Below are positions 1 to 5,708 of a DNA stretch of 7,565 bases, one piece after another; within the stretch, counting starts at the first letter, position 1, and every line of letters starts with the position of its first letter. The notes under the pieces are model-generated. The model worked only from the letters and a program-made list of their open reading frames with translations, was not told the origin of the DNA and did not search any database. Both the position numbers and the translations under genes were made by a program. The stretch is from positions 1 through 7,565 of the forward strand of contig JAGWYC010000093.1 of assembly GCA_018969565.1 (NCBI GenBank). Reading direction: 5' to 3'. Source of the DNA: Bacteroidota bacterium. Its GTDB lineage: Bacteria; Bacteroidota; Bacteroidia; NS11-12g; UBA955.

Positions 1-50
1 GGCTGATCACCGGTTGGCTTAAAACCTGATACAAGCTTAAACTGATTCAT
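1..50 (-). CDS. uvrB: UvrB, excinuclease ABC subunit B, N-terminal fragment cut by the window edge
   Basis: Read on the minus strand from the ATG at 50-48, this stretch encodes MNQFKLVSGFKPTGDQP and then leaves the window. The short lead into F-x-L-V-S-x-[YF]-x-P-T-G-D-Q-P is the characteristic start of UvrB, where the PTGDQP segment belongs to the nucleotide-binding Q-motif region before the Walker A helicase motif. UvrB is the DNA-damage-verification helicase of nucleotide excision repair; UvrA loads it and it recruits UvrC for incision. Only 17 codons are visible, so no catalytic motif can be checked and integrity is unknown. The start at 50 fits the usual length of the leader before this motif. 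An in-frame ATG at 110-108 would add 20 residues that do not resemble UvrB. The gene is divergent from the lipoprotein gene at 501. Confidence 0.85.
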   Translation of the reverse strand, partial: MNQFKLVSGFKPTGDQ

Positions 51-77
51 AAAACAAGGGGAAGCAAACTGCCTGTT

Positions 78-85
78 CAAAGAAA
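78..85 (-). promoter_or_regulatory. Possible -7 promoter element for uvrB
   Basis: On the minus strand this reads TTTCTTTG, one mismatch from the Bacteroidota -7 consensus TAnnTTTG. It lies 27 bases before the uvrB ATG at 50, which would leave a short leader. No convincing -33 TTG was seen. It is weak, because one-mismatch hits occur by chance. Confidence 0.25.
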
Positions 86-219
86 CAGCAGCCCGGGGGA
101 ATTGTTGCATGGTGAGGGATAAGAAGGCGTTGGAATAAGTTCAGACACCCCAAGCTAGTTTACCCATCCTGCCCTCACCGTAGTTCCCCGCCGCACCCTG
201 AGTGAATGTAACGGACAGC

Positions 220-233
220 ACTTACCACTTAAC
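220..233 (+). repeat. Two heptamer units (ACTTACC, ACTTAAC)
   Basis: ACTTACC at 220-226 is followed directly by ACTTAAC at 227-233, preceded by CAGC. The same two unit types, also preceded by CAGC, recur in the blocks at 304 and 430, so this looks like a short relative of those arrays. Confidence 0.55.
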
Positions 234-247
234 GCTACCGATATGTC

Positions 248-260
248 ATCCCTACGGGAT
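248..260. repeat. Small palindrome ATCCC-TAC-GGGAT
   Basis: A perfect 5-bp inverted repeat with a 3-base loop, preceded by GTC and followed by T. The 9-mer CATCCCTAC at 247-255 is found again, inverted, at 5702-5710 inside another hairpin. This suggests a dispersed hairpin module, although a 9-base match is modest evidence. Confidence 0.45.
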
Positions 261-281
261 TGGTCTTCTGACGCTCCTTTC

Positions 282-338
282 AAACGGTCAACTCATTACC
301 AGCACTTAACACTTACCACTTATCCCTTACCACTAATC
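282..338 (+). repeat. Repeat unit copy A: 27-bp leader plus five degenerate heptamers
   Basis: Bases 282-308 are identical to 408-434. Bases 282-322 match 408-448 with a single mismatch (A309 versus C435). From 304 the sequence keeps a 7-base period: ACTTAAC, ACTTACC, ACTTATC, CCTTACC, ACTAATC. Bases 314-334 also match 5283-5303 exactly on the opposite strand. This is a direct repeat with copy B and an inverted repeat with the block downstream of the E1 gene. It probably does not encode protein. Confidence 0.85.
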
Positions 339-346
339 ATATTCCA

Positions 347-360
347 CCCGCCTGGGCGGG
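347..360. repeat. GC-rich hairpin CCCGCC-TG-GGCGGG, terminator-like
   Basis: A perfect inverted repeat, effectively a 5-bp stem with a CTGG loop, followed on the plus strand by GCTTGTTTTA. It has the shape of an intrinsic terminator, but there is no plus-strand gene upstream in the window. On the minus strand it is not followed by a T run. It lies between repeat copies A and B and may be part of the same intergenic repeat. Confidence 0.4.
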
Positions 361-407
361 GCTTGTTTTATGTTGTTCGGAACCCCTGCACACAACCGAA
401 ATACAAA

Positions 408-469
408 AAACGGTCAACTCATTACCAGCACTTACCACTTACCACTTACCACTTACCACTTATCACTTT
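408..469 (+). repeat. Repeat unit copy B with heptamer tandem array
   Basis: The leader at 408-434 duplicates 282-308. From 431 the heptamer CTTACCA occurs four times without change (431-458), then the variant CTTATCA (459-465) and a partial CTTT. The array stops about 20 bases before the -7 promoter element of the lipoprotein gene, so changes in unit number would alter spacing upstream of that promoter. Confidence 0.9.
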
Positions 470-488
470 AAGTTTCTATGGCTTATCT

Positions 489-496
489 TAGCTTTG
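489..496 (+). promoter_or_regulatory. Bacteroidota -7 promoter element for the lipoprotein-hydrolase operon
   Basis: TAGCTTTG matches the TAnnTTTG consensus of the Bacteroidota primary sigma factor exactly. It ends only four bases before the GTG start at 501, so transcription would begin at or next to the start codon and the mRNA would be almost or entirely leaderless. No clear -33 TTTG is visible in the heptamer-derived sequence upstream. The same arrangement occurs before the E1 gene. Confidence 0.6.
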
Positions 497-500
497 CCCT

Positions 501-1889
501 GTGAAGCGTATTGTCTTCCTGTGTTCGCTGATTCTGCTGATAGGCTCCTGTACCCGAGATTCTTTTTATCTGGGCAGGGAAGGGCTCGCCCTGAGTGAAG
601 ACACCCTGCGCTTCGACACGGTCTTTACACGCCTGCCCGGAACGGGTTATCCGCTATCGGTGACCAAAATCTTCCAGGTGCGCAACCCCTTCAATCAGAT
701 TGTCAAAACGAACATACGTCTGGCAGGCGGCAGCACTTCCTCATTTCGTCTGAATATCAATGGCCGAAACACCAACGCCGTAACGGATTATGAAATAGGT
801 CCCCGCGACAGCGTCTTCATCTTTGTTCAATGCACCCTCGAGGCGAACAACCAGACGAATCCTGCTTTGGTAACGGATTCTATTCTGCTGGAAACCAACG
901 GAAAGCAGCAACAAATTCAGCTGGAAGCCTGGGGTTGGGATGCCCATTACTTCCGCAGAACAGTGCTTCCCTGCGGCACCGTGTGGTCGGATCAGGATAA
1001 GCCCTATGTGCTGCTCGATACCATCATCGTGCCGCCTTCCTGTTCGTTTACCATCAAAGAAGGCGTGAAGGTGCACTGTGGCATCCGCACCAGCCTGTAC
1101 GTGCTGGGTACGCTGAAGGTGAAGGGAACCGCGTCCAAGCCGGTGTTTATACAAAGCGACAAGCTGGCCTTTCGCTTCCGTTACAGCGCCGGCCTGTGGA
1201 ACGGCATCCACTTCCTGCGTGGCAGCACCGACAATGTGCTGGAATTTGCGGTGATTTCCCAGGGGCTCATCGGCCTGCGCGTGGATAGTCTTCCGGAAAA
1301 CAGCAATCCCAACCTCACCCTGAAGAACTGCCGGGTGATGCACCACGGGGTAGCCGGCCTGCTGGGTATCACGGCTAAAGTATATGCTGAAAACACCCTC
1401 TTTGCCGACTGCGGCAGCTTTACCTTCTACGGATTGCTTGGCGGCGATTACGACTTCAGGCACTGCACCTTCGCCAGCTATAACAGCGGCGCAGGCCGTC
1501 GCGAGCCCCATGTGGCCGTGACCAATACCCTGCGCGACGGCAATGGAAACCTGCTCGATGCCCGCGATGTGAAGAGCTATTTCGTGAACAACATCATCTA
1601 CGGTCCTTTGGAAGATGAAATCGGCTTCGACAACAGCAGCAGCGCTGCCTTCAACCACTATCTGGAATACAACTTAATACGCAGTAAACTGGACCTGCTG
1701 AACAACAACCAGAACATCCTGAACAAGGATCCGAAGTTTTTGTCTATCAACAACCACGATTACGGCCTCGATACGCTTTCTCCCGCCAAAGACAAAGCCC
1801 TGATGTTGTCGCCGCCCATAGACTTCGACGTTTTAGGCCGACTGCGTAGCTTCCCGCCCGATATCGGAGCCTTTGAAAGCCAGAAATGA
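501..1889 (+). CDS. Right-handed parallel beta-helix lipoprotein
   Basis: The 462-residue product starts at GTG with a lipoprotein signal peptide: basic KR at 2-3, a hydrophobic core, and lipobox I-G-S-C with the acylated cysteine at 17. It is probably anchored in a membrane facing the periplasm or the outside. Residues about 25-145 look like an immunoglobulin-like beta domain. Residues about 170-400 resemble Bacteroidota beta-helix proteins: an I-x-E-G-x-K-V-H segment at 185-192, then VLGTLKVKGTASKPVFIQSD at 201-220, LWNGI at 232-236, and repeated short strands with N and C turns. The C-terminus ends FPPDIGAFESQK, the DIGAFE signature common in this group. No catalytic residues of a polysaccharide lyase can be recognised, so a binding or structural role is as likely as carbohydrate cleavage. 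It overlaps the next gene by ATGA. GTG is chosen because the signal peptide begins there and no in-frame ATG lies nearby. Confidence 0.85.
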   Translation: MKRIVFLCSLILLIGSCTRDSFYLGREGLALSEDTLRFDTVFTRLPGTGYPLSVTKIFQVRNPFNQIVKTNIRLAGGSTSSFRLNINGRNTNAVTDYEIGPRDSVFIFVQCTLEANNQTNPALVTDSILLETNGKQQQIQLEAWGWDAHYFRRTVLPCGTVWSDQDKPYVLLDTIIVPPSCSFTIKEGVKVHCGIRTSLYVLGTLKVKGTASKPVFIQSDKLAFRFRYSAGLWNGIHFLRGSTDNVLEFAVISQGLIGLRVDSLPENSNPNLTLKNCRVMHHGVAGLLGITAKVYAENTLFADCGSFTFYGLLGGDYDFRHCTFASYNSGAGRREPHVAVTNTLRDGNGNLLDARDVKSYFVNNIIYGPLEDEIGFDNSSSAAFNHYLEYNLIRSKLDLLNNNQNILNKDPKFLSINNHDYGLDTLSPAKDKALMLSPPIDFDVLGRLRSFPPDIGAFESQK

Positions 1890-3253
1890 AAAAGCTTCTT
1901 ACCTTAATACTCGCCACCGCTGCGGTTTCCAACTTATTCGCCCAGCAAGAACTGAAAACTGCACAGAAAGCGGTTTCCCATCTTCAGAAAGGCAATTACT
2001 CCGCCCTGCTGAAAAGCTGCAGCGAGGAATTCCGTCGTCAGATAGACGCCAATGCCATGAGCAACCTGATGGCGCAGGTCAGCACCCAATTCGGTTCTCT
2101 TAAGAGCATCACGCTTATGCAGCAGCAAACTGCACAGGGCATGGAGCAGTTCAGCTATAAGACCTTGTTCGAAAAGGACAGCCTGCTGCTGCTGCTGGCT
2201 GTGAAAGGAAAGACCATCACGGGCCTGTTCCTCAAGCCGATGGAGCCTGCAAACGCCTACAGCAAGCCTTCCTATGGAAGCGGATTCCAGCTTTCTCAGA
2301 AGGAGTTCACGCACGGGGTTCCTGGTTTTCCACTCGAGGGGCAGCTGATGTGGCCCGCGCGCTTCGACGAAACGCGACTGCCCGTTTGCATCCTCATCCA
2401 CGGCTCCGGTCCCAATGATATGGATGAAAGCATCGGACCGAATAAAGTGTTCATGGATCTGGCCCTGGGCCTGTGTAAATACGGCATCGGCACCCTGCGC
2501 TACAACAAACGGACCTTCCAGCACCGCGAGGCATTTAAAGACGGAATTGTCACCCTGCGCGAAGAAACCACTGATGATGTAATCGCGATGGTGGACTATG
2601 TGCGCCAACAGTCCTGGGTGGATACCAACCGGATCTATCTTGTCGGGCACAGCCAGGGCGCCATTGCAGCGCCTTCCATCTTGGGGCGCGACCCTCGGAT
2701 TGCGGGTGTGGTGCTGCTCTGCGGAAGTGCCGAGCCGCTTACCGCCATCCTGCGCTATCAGTTGGGCTGGCTGGATTCTATGCAGCAAGGCAAGGTGAGC
2801 ATAAGCACGCGCGAAAGCCAGCAACTGATGGATTCTTTTCGCATGAAGGAGTGGCTGCGCACCCAGAATCCGCACCGCATGGTGATGGGCGCTCCGCTGT
2901 CTTGGTGGGTGGAAGTGGATACGGTCTTCAAACCCGAATACCTGCACCTCCCCGGCAAACGCAGTATGGTGATTAACGCGGGCAAGGATTACCAGATTCC
3001 CCCCGCGTTCTATGCCTCATTACAGGCGGCCTGCAGCGCAGGAGTCATTGAAGAAGATACCCTGACCAATCCCAATTACCTGAACACAGGCCGGAACATG
3101 GTCAGCCGCTGCCGGGCACAGGTTTATCCAGAACTGAACCACCTGATGATGACGTCTGATGGCAGCATGAAGCCCGCTGAATACCGAAGAAAGAGCATGC
3201 ACGTGGATGAACAGCTCATCCGCGATGTGGCCGACTGGCTGAAACAACAGTAA
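1886..3253 (+). CDS. Exported alpha/beta hydrolase with N-terminal DUF3887-like domain
   Basis: The 455-residue product begins with a Sec signal peptide (KK at 2-3, hydrophobic 4-18, likely cleavage after A19 in LFA-QQ), so it is probably periplasmic. Residues about 22-118 resemble DUF3887, a small cone-shaped domain often fused to hydrolases in this phylum. Residues about 145-455 form a serine alpha/beta hydrolase. HGSGP at 172-176 is the oxyanion-hole segment, and GHSQG at 254-258 carries nucleophile S256. D368 in NAGKDYQIP and H419 in YPELNHL complete the triad. All key residues are present, so an active esterase, peptidase or acyl-hydrolase is likely; the substrate cannot be read from sequence. 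About 50 residues separate the acid and the histidine, with an extra segment around 385-408. The ATG shares four bases with the previous stop, indicating translational coupling to the lipoprotein. Confidence 0.9.
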   Translation: MKKLLTLILATAAVSNLFAQQELKTAQKAVSHLQKGNYSALLKSCSEEFRRQIDANAMSNLMAQVSTQFGSLKSITLMQQQTAQGMEQFSYKTLFEKDSLLLLLAVKGKTITGLFLKPMEPANAYSKPSYGSGFQLSQKEFTHGVPGFPLEGQLMWPARFDETRLPVCILIHGSGPNDMDESIGPNKVFMDLALGLCKYGIGTLRYNKRTFQHREAFKDGIVTLREETTDDVIAMVDYVRQQSWVDTNRIYLVGHSQGAIAAPSILGRDPRIAGVVLLCGSAEPLTAILRYQLGWLDSMQQGKVSISTRESQQLMDSFRMKEWLRTQNPHRMVMGAPLSWWVEVDTVFKPEYLHLPGKRSMVINAGKDYQIPPAFYASLQAACSAGVIEEDTLTNPNYLNTGRNMVSRCRAQVYPELNHLMMTSDGSMKPAEYRRKSMHVDEQLIRDVADWLKQQ

Positions 3254-3288
3254 GCACGCCGGCGCATCTGCCAAGCGCTTTCCGTGTG

Positions 3289-3296
3289 TACCTTTG
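3289..3296 (+). promoter_or_regulatory. Bacteroidota -7 promoter element for the E1 gene
   Basis: TACCTTTG matches TAnnTTTG exactly and lies in the 50-base gap between the hydrolase stop and the E1 ATG at 3304, seven bases before that ATG. With the usual distance from this element to the transcription start, the mRNA would begin at or within a base or two of the ATG. It implies that E1 can be transcribed separately from the two upstream genes. No clear -33 TTG was found. Confidence 0.6.
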
Positions 3297-3303
3297 CCGC
3301 CCA

Positions 3304-5277
3304 ATGGAGTTCAATCGCGGAACACTTACGGATGAGGAACTGCTGCGCCTGTACCGTGCCCTGGTAAAGCCCAGGATGATTGAAGAGAAGATGCTGATCC
3401 TGCTGCGCCAAGGCAAGGTAGGCAAGTGGTTCAGCGGCATCGGTCAGGAAGCCATTTCTGTCGGTATGACCGAGGCCCTGCATCCCGACGAGTACATCCT
3501 TCCCCTGCACCGCAACCTCGGTGTGTTCACCTCCCGCGGTATTCCTTTCGGAAAGCTGTTCGCCCAATGGCAAGGCAAGAAGAGCGGTTTCACCAAGGGC
3601 CGCGACCGCAGCTTCCACTTTGGCACCAATGAATACCATATCGTAGGCATGATCAGCCACCTCGGCGCGATGCTGGGCGTGGCCAACGGCATCTCGCTGG
3701 CTTCTCTGCTGAACAAGGAACAGAAGGTTTCCGTGGTGTTCAGCGGCGACGGCGGCACCAGCGAAGGCGACTTCCATGAGGCGCTCAACGTGGCCGCCGT
3801 GTGGCAGTTGCCGGTCATCTTCCTCATAGAAAACAACGGCTACGGCCTCAGCACGCCCTCCAACGAACAGTTCCGCTGCAAGCAATTCATAGATAAAGGC
3901 ATCGGTTACGGTATGGAAGCCGTGCAGGTGGATGGAAACAACATCCTGGAAGTGTATAGAACGGTCAACATGCTGGCGGAAGATATGCGCCAGAACCCGC
4001 GGCCCATCCTGCTGGAATGCATGACCTTCCGCATGCGCGGTCATGAAGAGGCGAGCGGTACCAAATATGTTCCACAGCACCTGTTTGACACCTGGAAGCT
4101 GAAAGACCCCGTAGACAACTACGAGCGCTGGCTTCTGGAGCTGGGCATCCTCACGGAACAGATCCGCACGGAAGTACGTGATGCGGTGATGGCGGAGATG
4201 GAAGCCGGCCTGGAGGCTGTGTTTGCCGAGCCGGAAATCACGCCGGACCTGTCCGAAGAGCTGGCCGATATGTATGCACCCTTCACCGAAACCCTGCCGG
4301 AACCTTCCGGTCCTGAGTCGGAAAAGCGCATGGTGGATGCCATCAGCGACGGGCTGAAGATGTGCATGCAGCGCTACCCTGACCTGGTCATCATGGGTCA
4401 GGATGTGGCGGAATACGGCGGTGTATTTAAAATCACCGACAACTTTTATAAAGAATTTGGCAAGGAACGCGTGCGCAATACACCCATCACCGAGAGCAGC
4501 ATCCTGGGTGCCGGCTACGGCTTGGCCATCAAGGGGCGCAAGGCGGTGGTGGAAATGCAGTTTGCCGATTTCGTGAGTTGTGGTTTCAACCAGATTGTGA
4601 ACAACCTGGCCAAGAGCCATTACCGTTGGGCCCAGCCCGCCGATGTGGTGGTGCGCATGCCCACGGGCGCGGGCGCACAGGCGGGGCCCTTCCACAGCCA
4701 GAGCAACGAGGCCTGGTTCTATCATGTTCCCGGCCTGAAAATCTATTATCCTTCAAGTCCCGCCGACGCAAAAGGGTTGCTCGCCAGGGCCGTCGCCGAC
4801 CCCAATCCGGTGCTGTTCTTCGAGCACAAATACCTGTATCGCAGCGTGAGCGGCATGGTCCCGGACAACTGGTATATGCTGCCGGAAGGCAAGGCTGCCG
4901 TGCATGACCATGGCGATGAATTGACCATCATCACCTACGGCTGGGGCGTGCACAAGGCCATGGAACTGGTGCGCAGCAAAGGCATTGCCGTCCGCGTGGT
5001 GGACTTGCGCACCCTGCTTCCCTGGGATCAGGAAACCGTTGCTGCACAGGTCCGGGCTACCGGCAAGGTGCTGGTACTCACCGAAGATACCATCACCGGC
5101 AGCATCGCCGCGGATATCGCCGCCTGGATTGGCCGTCATTGCTTCCAATGGCTCGATGCGCCTGTACACACCCTGGGCAGCCTGGACACGCCTGTGCCTC
5201 TGGCCAAGCCCCTGGAAGACCAGTTTCTGCCCTGGGACAGGCTGGAAGGGGTGGTCAGGGAGTTGATGGAATATTAA
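3304..5277 (+). CDS. Fused alpha/beta E1 component of a 2-oxoacid dehydrogenase complex (branched-chain type likely)
   Basis: The 657-residue protein joins both E1 subunits in one chain. E1 uses thiamine diphosphate to decarboxylate a 2-oxoacid and transfers the acyl group to the lipoyl arm of E2, in the cytoplasm. Alpha half, about 10-325: the ThDP and metal motif runs from GDG at 148-150 to ENN at 176-178, followed by GYGLSTPSNEQ. TFRMRGHEEASGT at 241-253 is the active-site loop region. Beta half, about 337-657: MGQDVAEYGGVFK at 364-376, NTPITE at 392-397, EMQFADF at 417-423 and RMPTGAGAQAGPFHSQ at 451-466. A transketolase C-terminal domain follows from about 538. The ENNGYGLSTP motif and TFRMRGHEEASGT loop suit the branched-chain/2-oxoisovalerate group, but a pyruvate substrate is not excluded. 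No E2 or E3 gene adjoins it. ATG 3304 is chosen over GTG 3286 because the promoter element lies between them. No frame breaks are visible. Confidence 0.92.
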   Translation: MEFNRGTLTDEELLRLYRALVKPRMIEEKMLILLRQGKVGKWFSGIGQEAISVGMTEALHPDEYILPLHRNLGVFTSRGIPFGKLFAQWQGKKSGFTKGRDRSFHFGTNEYHIVGMISHLGAMLGVANGISLASLLNKEQKVSVVFSGDGGTSEGDFHEALNVAAVWQLPVIFLIENNGYGLSTPSNEQFRCKQFIDKGIGYGMEAVQVDGNNILEVYRTVNMLAEDMRQNPRPILLECMTFRMRGHEEASGTKYVPQHLFDTWKLKDPVDNYERWLLELGILTEQIRTEVRDAVMAEMEAGLEAVFAEPEITPDLSEELADMYAPFTETLPEPSGPESEKRMVDAISDGLKMCMQRYPDLVIMGQDVAEYGGVFKITDNFYKEFGKERVRNTPITESSILGAGYGLAIKGRKAVVEMQFADFVSCGFNQIVNNLAKSHYRWAQPADVVVRMPTGAGAQAGPFHSQSNEAWFYHVPGLKIYYPSSPADAKGLLARAVADPNPVLFFEHKYLYRSVSGMVPDNWYMLPEGKAAVHDHGDELTIITYGWGVHKAMELVRSKGIAVRVVDLRTLLPWDQETVAAQVRATGKVLVLTEDTITGSIAADIAAWIGRHCFQWLDAPVHTLGSLDTPVPLAKPLEDQFLPWDRLEGVVRELMEY

Positions 5278-5282
5278 GAGAA

Positions 5283-5314
5283 AGTGGTAAGGGATAAGTG
5301 GTAGGTGGTAAGTG
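5283..5314 (-). repeat. Heptamer repeat block in inverted orientation, downstream of E1
   Basis: Read on the plus strand the block has a strict 7-base period: AGTGGTA, AGGGATA, AGTGGTA, GGTGGTA, AGTG. It is the reverse complement of the ACTTACC-type arrays at 304-338 and 431-469, and bases 5283-5303 are an exact inverted copy of 314-334. It starts six bases after the E1 stop codon. Confidence 0.85.
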
Positions 5315-5508
5315 AAAAAAATCCTGTAAGGACTGTGGAGAAATAGCAAACACAACCATAAGGTCCTCAGAATTTATCCTGATGTTCAGAAGGGCGAGAT
5401 CTCACAATAATGGATGCAGAATTTCGTAAGCAGGGGATGTCGCATCGAAGAAATTTCGTAGAAAACGAGGGTTAGCCGACAAATGATATTGCATCTATTT
5501 GTTTAACA

Positions 5509-5627
5509 GGCTCGCTTTCGGCCGGCCTTCGTGGTTGTTGTGGGCGCTTGTGTAATGAATGAATTTCGTTTTTATATCTATTTTAACGAAGCGTCGCCGG
5601 ACTTTAAGCGAGCCGGGGTCGGCGCCC
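5509..5627. repeat. Interleaved inverted repeats
   Basis: GGCTCGCTT at 5509-5517 is the reverse complement of AAGCGAGCC at 5606-5614. GGGCGC at 5542-5547 is the reverse complement of GCGCCC at 5622-5627. The pairs interleave rather than nest, so both could form together only as a pseudoknot-like fold. The 8-base palindrome GGCCGGCC lies at 5520-5527. An RNA role is speculative. Confidence 0.45.
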
Positions 5628-5641
5628 GTAGTTTTCAAGAA

Positions 5642-5680
5642 ATTTGTTCGCAGTACCATTTGTATTTTCTGCGAATAAAT
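5642..5680. repeat. 12-bp stem-loop around TTCGCAG / CTGCGAA
   Basis: Bases 5642-5653 pair with 5669-5680 over 12 positions with one G-U wobble, leaving a 15-base loop. The perfect core is TTCGCAG with CTGCGAA. No T run follows, so it does not look like an intrinsic terminator. It is directly followed by a second stem-loop at 5687. Confidence 0.5.
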
Positions 5681-5686
5681 GAGCAG

Positions 5687-5708
5687 TCCCTACCCGAAGG
5701 AGTAGGGA
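5687..5708. repeat. 7-bp stem-loop TCCCTAC / GTAGGGA
   Basis: TCCCTAC at 5687-5693 pairs with GTAGGGA at 5702-5708 around an 8-base loop, CCGAAGGA. It is followed by TGGCGATGAAAAAAG on the plus strand, which is not terminator-like. The right arm plus TG is the inverse of CATCCCTAC in the palindrome at 247-255. Confidence 0.5.

Larger units (their letters stand above)
51..488. other. Non-coding, repeat-rich divergent spacer between uvrB and the lipoprotein gene
   Basis: No convincing gene lies here. The one plus-strand open frame (243-491) is a translation of the heptamer repeats and is rejected. The half next to uvrB (51-200) carries a possible long-range stem: 96-101 with 184-189, and GGTGAGGG at 111-118 with CCCTCACC at 172-179. 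The half next to the lipoprotein gene is filled with heptamer repeats and two short hairpins, listed separately. Confidence 0.7.

Noticed and set aside
282..469. CRISPR array
   Set aside because: The repeated leader occurs only twice and the other units are 7 bases with no spacers between them. There are no cas genes.
243..491. 82-codon open frame on the plus strand in the left spacer
   Set aside because: Its product is a translation of the heptamer arrays (repeated TTYHLPL-like segments) and crosses both repeat copies and the GC hairpin. It ends inside the promoter of the lipoprotein gene. No protein-like composition is apparent.
741..1658. 305-codon open frame on the minus strand
   Set aside because: It lies wholly inside the well-supported lipoprotein gene and shows no domain. 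Its composition reflects the complement of GC-rich codons.
3286..3303. GTG 3286 as the E1 start
   Set aside because: The exact -7 promoter element TACCTTTG (3289-3296) would lie inside the coding region, and the six extra residues (MYLCRP) are not E1-like. ATG 3304 fits better.
3124..4725. 533-codon open frame on the minus strand
   Set aside because: It runs antisense to the hydrolase end and most of E1, which has intact ThDP motifs. Its product is rich in H, A and G as expected for a shadow frame.
310..5303. Composite transposon or genomic island bounded by the inverted heptamers
   Set aside because: No transposase or integrase, no target duplication and no change in codon style are visible in 501-5277. 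The inverted match is only 21 bp and the heptamers look like dispersed intergenic repeats.
5321..5333. Intrinsic terminator after E1 (TCCT-GTA-AGGA)
   Set aside because: The stem is only four base pairs and is not followed by a T run.
4753..5355. 200-codon open frame on the minus strand beginning in the heptamer block
   Set aside because: Its first residues are translated heptamer repeats and the rest is antisense to the E1 C-terminal domain.
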